Assembly: GCA_031267635.1 (NCBI GenBank)
Contig: JAIRYX010000200.1
Location: forward strand, 1-20,083
Direction: 5' to 3'
Length of the DNA: 20,083 nucleotides
Source: Planctomycetaceae bacterium
GTDB taxonomy: Bacteria; Planctomycetota; Planctomycetia; Pirellulales; Thermoguttaceae
Of this stretch, positions 17,324 through 20,083 are shown piece after piece (positions within the stretch are counted from its first letter, which is position 1; each line of letters opens with the position of its first letter). Under the pieces are notes generated by a model. It did no database searches. It saw only the letters and a list, made by a program, of their open reading frames with translations, and was not told where the DNA came from. A program made the translations under genes and the position numbers.

Positions 17324-17349
17324 CACTAAACAATAGAGAATTTACTTCA

Positions 17350-18513
17350 ATGAATCATTGGTATTATTACGATATTTCCGGCAATAAAAAAGGACCAGTC
17401 AATTGGGATACGCTTCGTCATCTCGCGTTGTCGGGAAAAATTGTCTCAAACACGCAAATCATAACGCCGGAAGGACAAACAAGCCAAGCGTCAAAAATTG
17501 ACGGCTTAACGTTTGGTTCATCTTCAACGCAGAAAACGCCGTCGTCAACGCCAAATTCTATGGGAACCGTTCAGGACATTTTTGAAGCGTTTCGGACGAC
17601 GGATTTTAAAAAAGAAATTATTCCTATTGACCCCGACAATGCGGCGGCATTATTTAAAGACTCGGTGTTTTGGGTGATTTGCGCACTTGGAGTACTACCA
17701 GTTTTCATTACATCGCTTCAAGACTTGCAAATTCAGTTGTACGGACTCACGTTCTTCTTTGCAATGTTATGGGGCGGCGTTTTGCGCGGTTTGGTATTGA
17801 AAAGTTCCGATAGCGTAGTTCTTCCCGTTGTGTCGTTTTTCATCACGGGAATTATCGGCGTACAAACTTTACTTTTTACGTACCGTTATTTACCGGCAAT
17901 TGATTTGTCCGATGAATCGTATAACGGCATCATTCGACTATTCGGTTTTATTTTTCAAGTCGGATTTTGCGAAGAGCTTTGTAAAATTGCACCTGTTATT
18001 TTCTACTTGATTTGGAAACGCCAAAAAGCATCGCCAATGATGATGATGCTCATTGGCGTATTTTCCGGTCTTGGTTTTGCGGCGTTTGAGAATATCGGTT
18101 ACGCGATGCAAAATATGGAACGCGGTTTGGACAATATTGTACAAACAGTTTTCAATTTGCAGCATGCATCCACTGAAGACCAATTTAATACCCAAATACA
18201 AAACGGCGGTGTCATGGCTATTTTGCATATTCATAGCGCGATAATTTCTACAATGCTGCGTTCGGTTTCGCTTGTTTTCGCTCATTCAATATGGACGGGA
18301 ATTTTTTCCTACTATATTGTTTGCGCTGTCTCTTCGGGAAAACGATTTGTTGTATTTTGTTGTCTTGGTTTGGCAGTACCGATGGTGTTACATGGCGTTT
18401 ATGATTGGCTTTGCGACATTCAACTCGGATTTGCGGCGTTGATTATTGGATTCAGTTTCACTCTGTTTTACGGCTATTTGTCAAAAATTCGTCAACAACT
18501 TCATCAGAAATAA
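17350..18513 (+). CDS. GYF_2-PrsW family intramembrane protease
   Basis: The start at 17350 (MNHWYYYDISG) opens a GYF_2 domain (residues 1-50, HWYYY..GNKKGP); an earlier in-frame start overlaps the vWA gene. A linker of about 45 residues leads to a multi-span PrsW-type domain (about 103-385). All family motifs are intact: E208-E209 and K212 in EELCK, E247-N248 in AAFENIGY, H312 in AHSIWTG, and H348 with D352 in HGVYDW. PrsW proteins are membrane glutamic-type proteases; in Bacillus subtilis PrsW starts the cleavage of anti-sigma factor RsiW. No anti-sigma or sigma factor is visible here, so the substrate is unknown. A neighbouring single-span protein, such as the product of the next gene, is a candidate. 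The ribosome binding site is weak. Confidence 0.9.
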   Translation: MNHWYYYDISGNKKGPVNWDTLRHLALSGKIVSNTQIITPEGQTSQASKIDGLTFGSSSTQKTPSSTPNSMGTVQDIFEAFRTTDFKKEIIPIDPDNAAALFKDSVFWVICALGVLPVFITSLQDLQIQLYGLTFFFAMLWGGVLRGLVLKSSDSVVLPVVSFFITGIIGVQTLLFTYRYLPAIDLSDESYNGIIRLFGFIFQVGFCEELCKIAPVIFYLIWKRQKASPMMMMLIGVFSGLGFAAFENIGYAMQNMERGLDNIVQTVFNLQHASTEDQFNTQIQNGGVMAILHIHSAIISTMLRSVSLVFAHSIWTGIFSYYIVCAVSSGKRFVVFCCLGLAVPMVLHGVYDWLCDIQLGFAALIIGFSFTLFYGYLSKIRQQLHQK

Positions 18514-18554
18514 ATTTGCTTAATAATTTGAACTAGCAACCATAAAGTATAACA

Positions 18555-20083
18555 ATGAACAATAATATCTACCTTGATTTAGAGCTATTTCTTGATCCGG
18601 CAATTACAGACGCGGCTGCGCTGACAGACGAGATTAAAAAACGAATACCGGTTTGGAGTACAGATTTACAATCGCAACAAAAAATCGCCGTTGCCAAGAC
18701 ATTTCTTGCTCATGAACTATTTAATCTGACGCAACAAGCCGAAGATGCGAGGAATATAAAAATACAAAGTTTGAGAAATCGGCTTGCTGACTTGATGATC
18801 GGCGGCGAGCTTCAACAATTTGAAATTGATTATCTGAAACGTAATTTCACTTGTTTCAACGAAGCAACGATTATCCAGGAGATCTCAAATTATCAACCAA
18901 ATATCAAATCGGTGCAAAATTATTTCCTTTCAACAATTAAAGCATTTACAAAAAACGTACCTGCGGTTATTCGTAATCAATGGACAAAATCATCAATAAT
19001 ATCACCCATACCAAACGAGTATCAATTACATTTTAACGGTAAAAAAATTATTGGAATTATTACTCTAGTTGTGCTGTTTTGCGTTGCTTTGTATGTTTTC
19101 TCCTGCTTGCCGAAAAAAATCGGCAGCGGATTTTCATCTTATCAACGCGGTATCGGAGAGCACATTAACCGTTACGCAAACCATTCTTACAGTAATTCTC
19201 AATGGGAAGAAATAAAAAACTTACCGGAAGATTTGTATCACAATGTTCTGGCAGTCCACGGCTGGGATAAAACTAATTTTGTTATTAAATACCTGAATAA
19301 CAATAACGGCGTCGGCATCGCATGGTTTCATAACGGAAATTGGCAAATATTGGAGAGCGATAACATGATAGGGGATAATAGAACGCGGTGGCATTACAAT
19401 AAACCCAATCAGTTCATACTTTTCTTGAATCATTGCCTTCGTATTTATGAAAAAGAATCTTATAAAGATATAAATATTGAGATTAATAATCTTTTTGGAT
19501 TTTTTCAGGTAGAGGATGATCATTTTATTCTTACAATTAACAATGATTCTTATTATCGCTATGATCATGAAAAATTAACCCCGTTATCCCAGAAAGACGT
19601 AGAAAATATTTTTGATGATCGTTTTCCTTTGTATAATTCTTTTTATCACTGTTATCGCAACAATGAGGCGATTGGAATAAACAGAAATAAAGATATTGTC
19701 CAATATAATAATGGACAATGCTCAAAACTCTACTCATCAACGCATTCTGGAGACGTTGCTGCGTTTTGGGCAACAGATGAAAATAATTTTGTTATAGTCG
19801 GTAGTGATGTTACACTTTCTCGCGATGGCAAAGAAACACATCCGATTGTTACTCTCTTTGCTCAAGAACCTCAAACTAAACCTCAAGATTCTCTAGAGAT
19901 TTTTTCAGGAGCAGAAAAAAGTTTTCAAAAAAATGCAACAATAGCAGTGTGGGGAACAAATATAGATCATTTTTGGGTCATGGATAATACCGGAAATATC
20001 GCAGAATTTAACAAAGGACAAGCAGGAAAAGTCGTTGTAGAAGGTTTGGGAGATAATATCCAAAATGTTTGGGTAAGCCCGGA
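18555..20083 (+). CDS. J-like module, membrane span and propeller-like exterior (3' partial)
   Basis: The frame is open from the ATG at 18555 to the window end (509 codons) and is not interrupted. Residues 1-110 (MNNNIYLDLELFLDPAITD) are homologous to the N-terminus of the PrsW-like protein encoded at 13774. One membrane span lies at about 165-185 (IIGIITLVVLFCVALYVF), with the N-terminal module predicted in the cytoplasm. The exterior part has spaced repeats such as VAAFWATDENNFVIVGSD and IAVWGTNIDHFWVMDNTG, a W/G/D pattern like beta-propeller blades. No catalytic motif is evident. It may be a single-span sensor and a possible substrate of the adjacent protease; this is inference. The gene begins 41 bases after the previous stop, with no clear ribosome binding site, and is AT-rich. 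Confidence 0.8.
   Translation, partial: MNNNIYLDLELFLDPAITDAAALTDEIKKRIPVWSTDLQSQQKIAVAKTFLAHELFNLTQQAEDARNIKIQSLRNRLADLMIGGELQQFEIDYLKRNFTCFNEATIIQEISNYQPNIKSVQNYFLSTIKAFTKNVPAVIRNQWTKSSIISPIPNEYQLHFNGKKIIGIITLVVLFCVALYVFSCLPKKIGSGFSSYQRGIGEHINRYANHSYSNSQWEEIKNLPEDLYHNVLAVHGWDKTNFVIKYLNNNNGVGIAWFHNGNWQILESDNMIGDNRTRWHYNKPNQFILFLNHCLRIYEKESYKDINIEINNLFGFFQVEDDHFILTINNDSYYRYDHEKLTPLSQKDVENIFDDRFPLYNSFYHCYRNNEAIGINRNKDIVQYNNGQCSKLYSSTHSGDVAAFWATDENNFVIVGSDVTLSRDGKETHPIVTLFAQEPQTKPQDSLEIFSGAEKSFQKNATIAVWGTNIDHFWVMDNTGNIAEFNKGQAGKVVVEGLGDNIQNVWVSP

Noticed and set aside
17197..17349. N-terminal extension of the GYF_2-PrsW protein
   Set aside because: It overlaps the vWA-B coding end; the GYF_2 domain begins exactly at the ATG at 17350.
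19221..19773. Minus-strand frames opposite the last gene
   Set aside because: The plus-strand frame is open for over 500 codons with homology to an upstream gene; the minus frames have no recognisable features.

Overview
The window looks like a chromosomal segment from a moderately AT-rich planctomycete-like bacterium. This is inferred from domain content only: an exported protein with an SHD1 domain, two proteins that begin with GYF_2 domains, and vWA proteins whose glycine-rich membrane regions lead into an FHA-like domain. No rRNA, tRNA, CRISPR array or insertion sequence was recognised.

Left part (1-1881, minus strand): a small gene group. An exported SHD1-domain protein (331-1881) is followed by a small secreted protein of 75 residues (81-308). 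The first codons of another gene, with its own strong ribosome binding site, lie at the left edge (1-21). A 652-base intergenic region (1882-2533) separates this group from a divergent full-length smc gene (2534-6313). The SMC protein has both ATPase half-sites and a hinge. It also carries an unusual Asn/Asp/Glu-rich insertion close to the C-terminal head.

Middle (6314-7270): about 950 bases without a convincing gene. They hold two long hairpin-forming inverted repeats and an AT-rich stretch.

Right part (7271-20083, all plus strand): nine genes in a tight array, the last one cut by the window end. In order they are: a GrpE-like exchange factor; a lidless Hsp70; a GYF_2-ABCG-type half transporter; a lipoprotein with a TerY-C-like zinc-binding cysteine cluster; a membrane vWA protein with a degenerate FHA-like tail; a PrsW-like membrane protein with two N-terminal helical (J-like) modules and lost catalytic residues; a second membrane vWA/FHA-like paralogue; a GYF_2-PrsW protein with intact catalytic motifs; and a protein with one J-like module, one membrane span and an extracytoplasmic repeat region that looks like a beta-propeller. 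Gaps are 26-50 bases, with one stop/start overlap (TAATG). A terminator-like hairpin lies after the Hsp70 gene.

The right-hand array is the most interesting part. It reads as a membrane-anchored surveillance or stress-response module. The parts are chaperone ATPase plus exchange factor, vWA metal-binding ectodomains, intramembrane protease and pseudoprotease, and modules (GYF_2, J-like, FHA-like) swapped between neighbours. The vWA + PrsW unit is present twice in a row, once with an apparently inactive and once with an apparently active protease. The joint function is inference; only the individual domains and motifs are read from the sequence.
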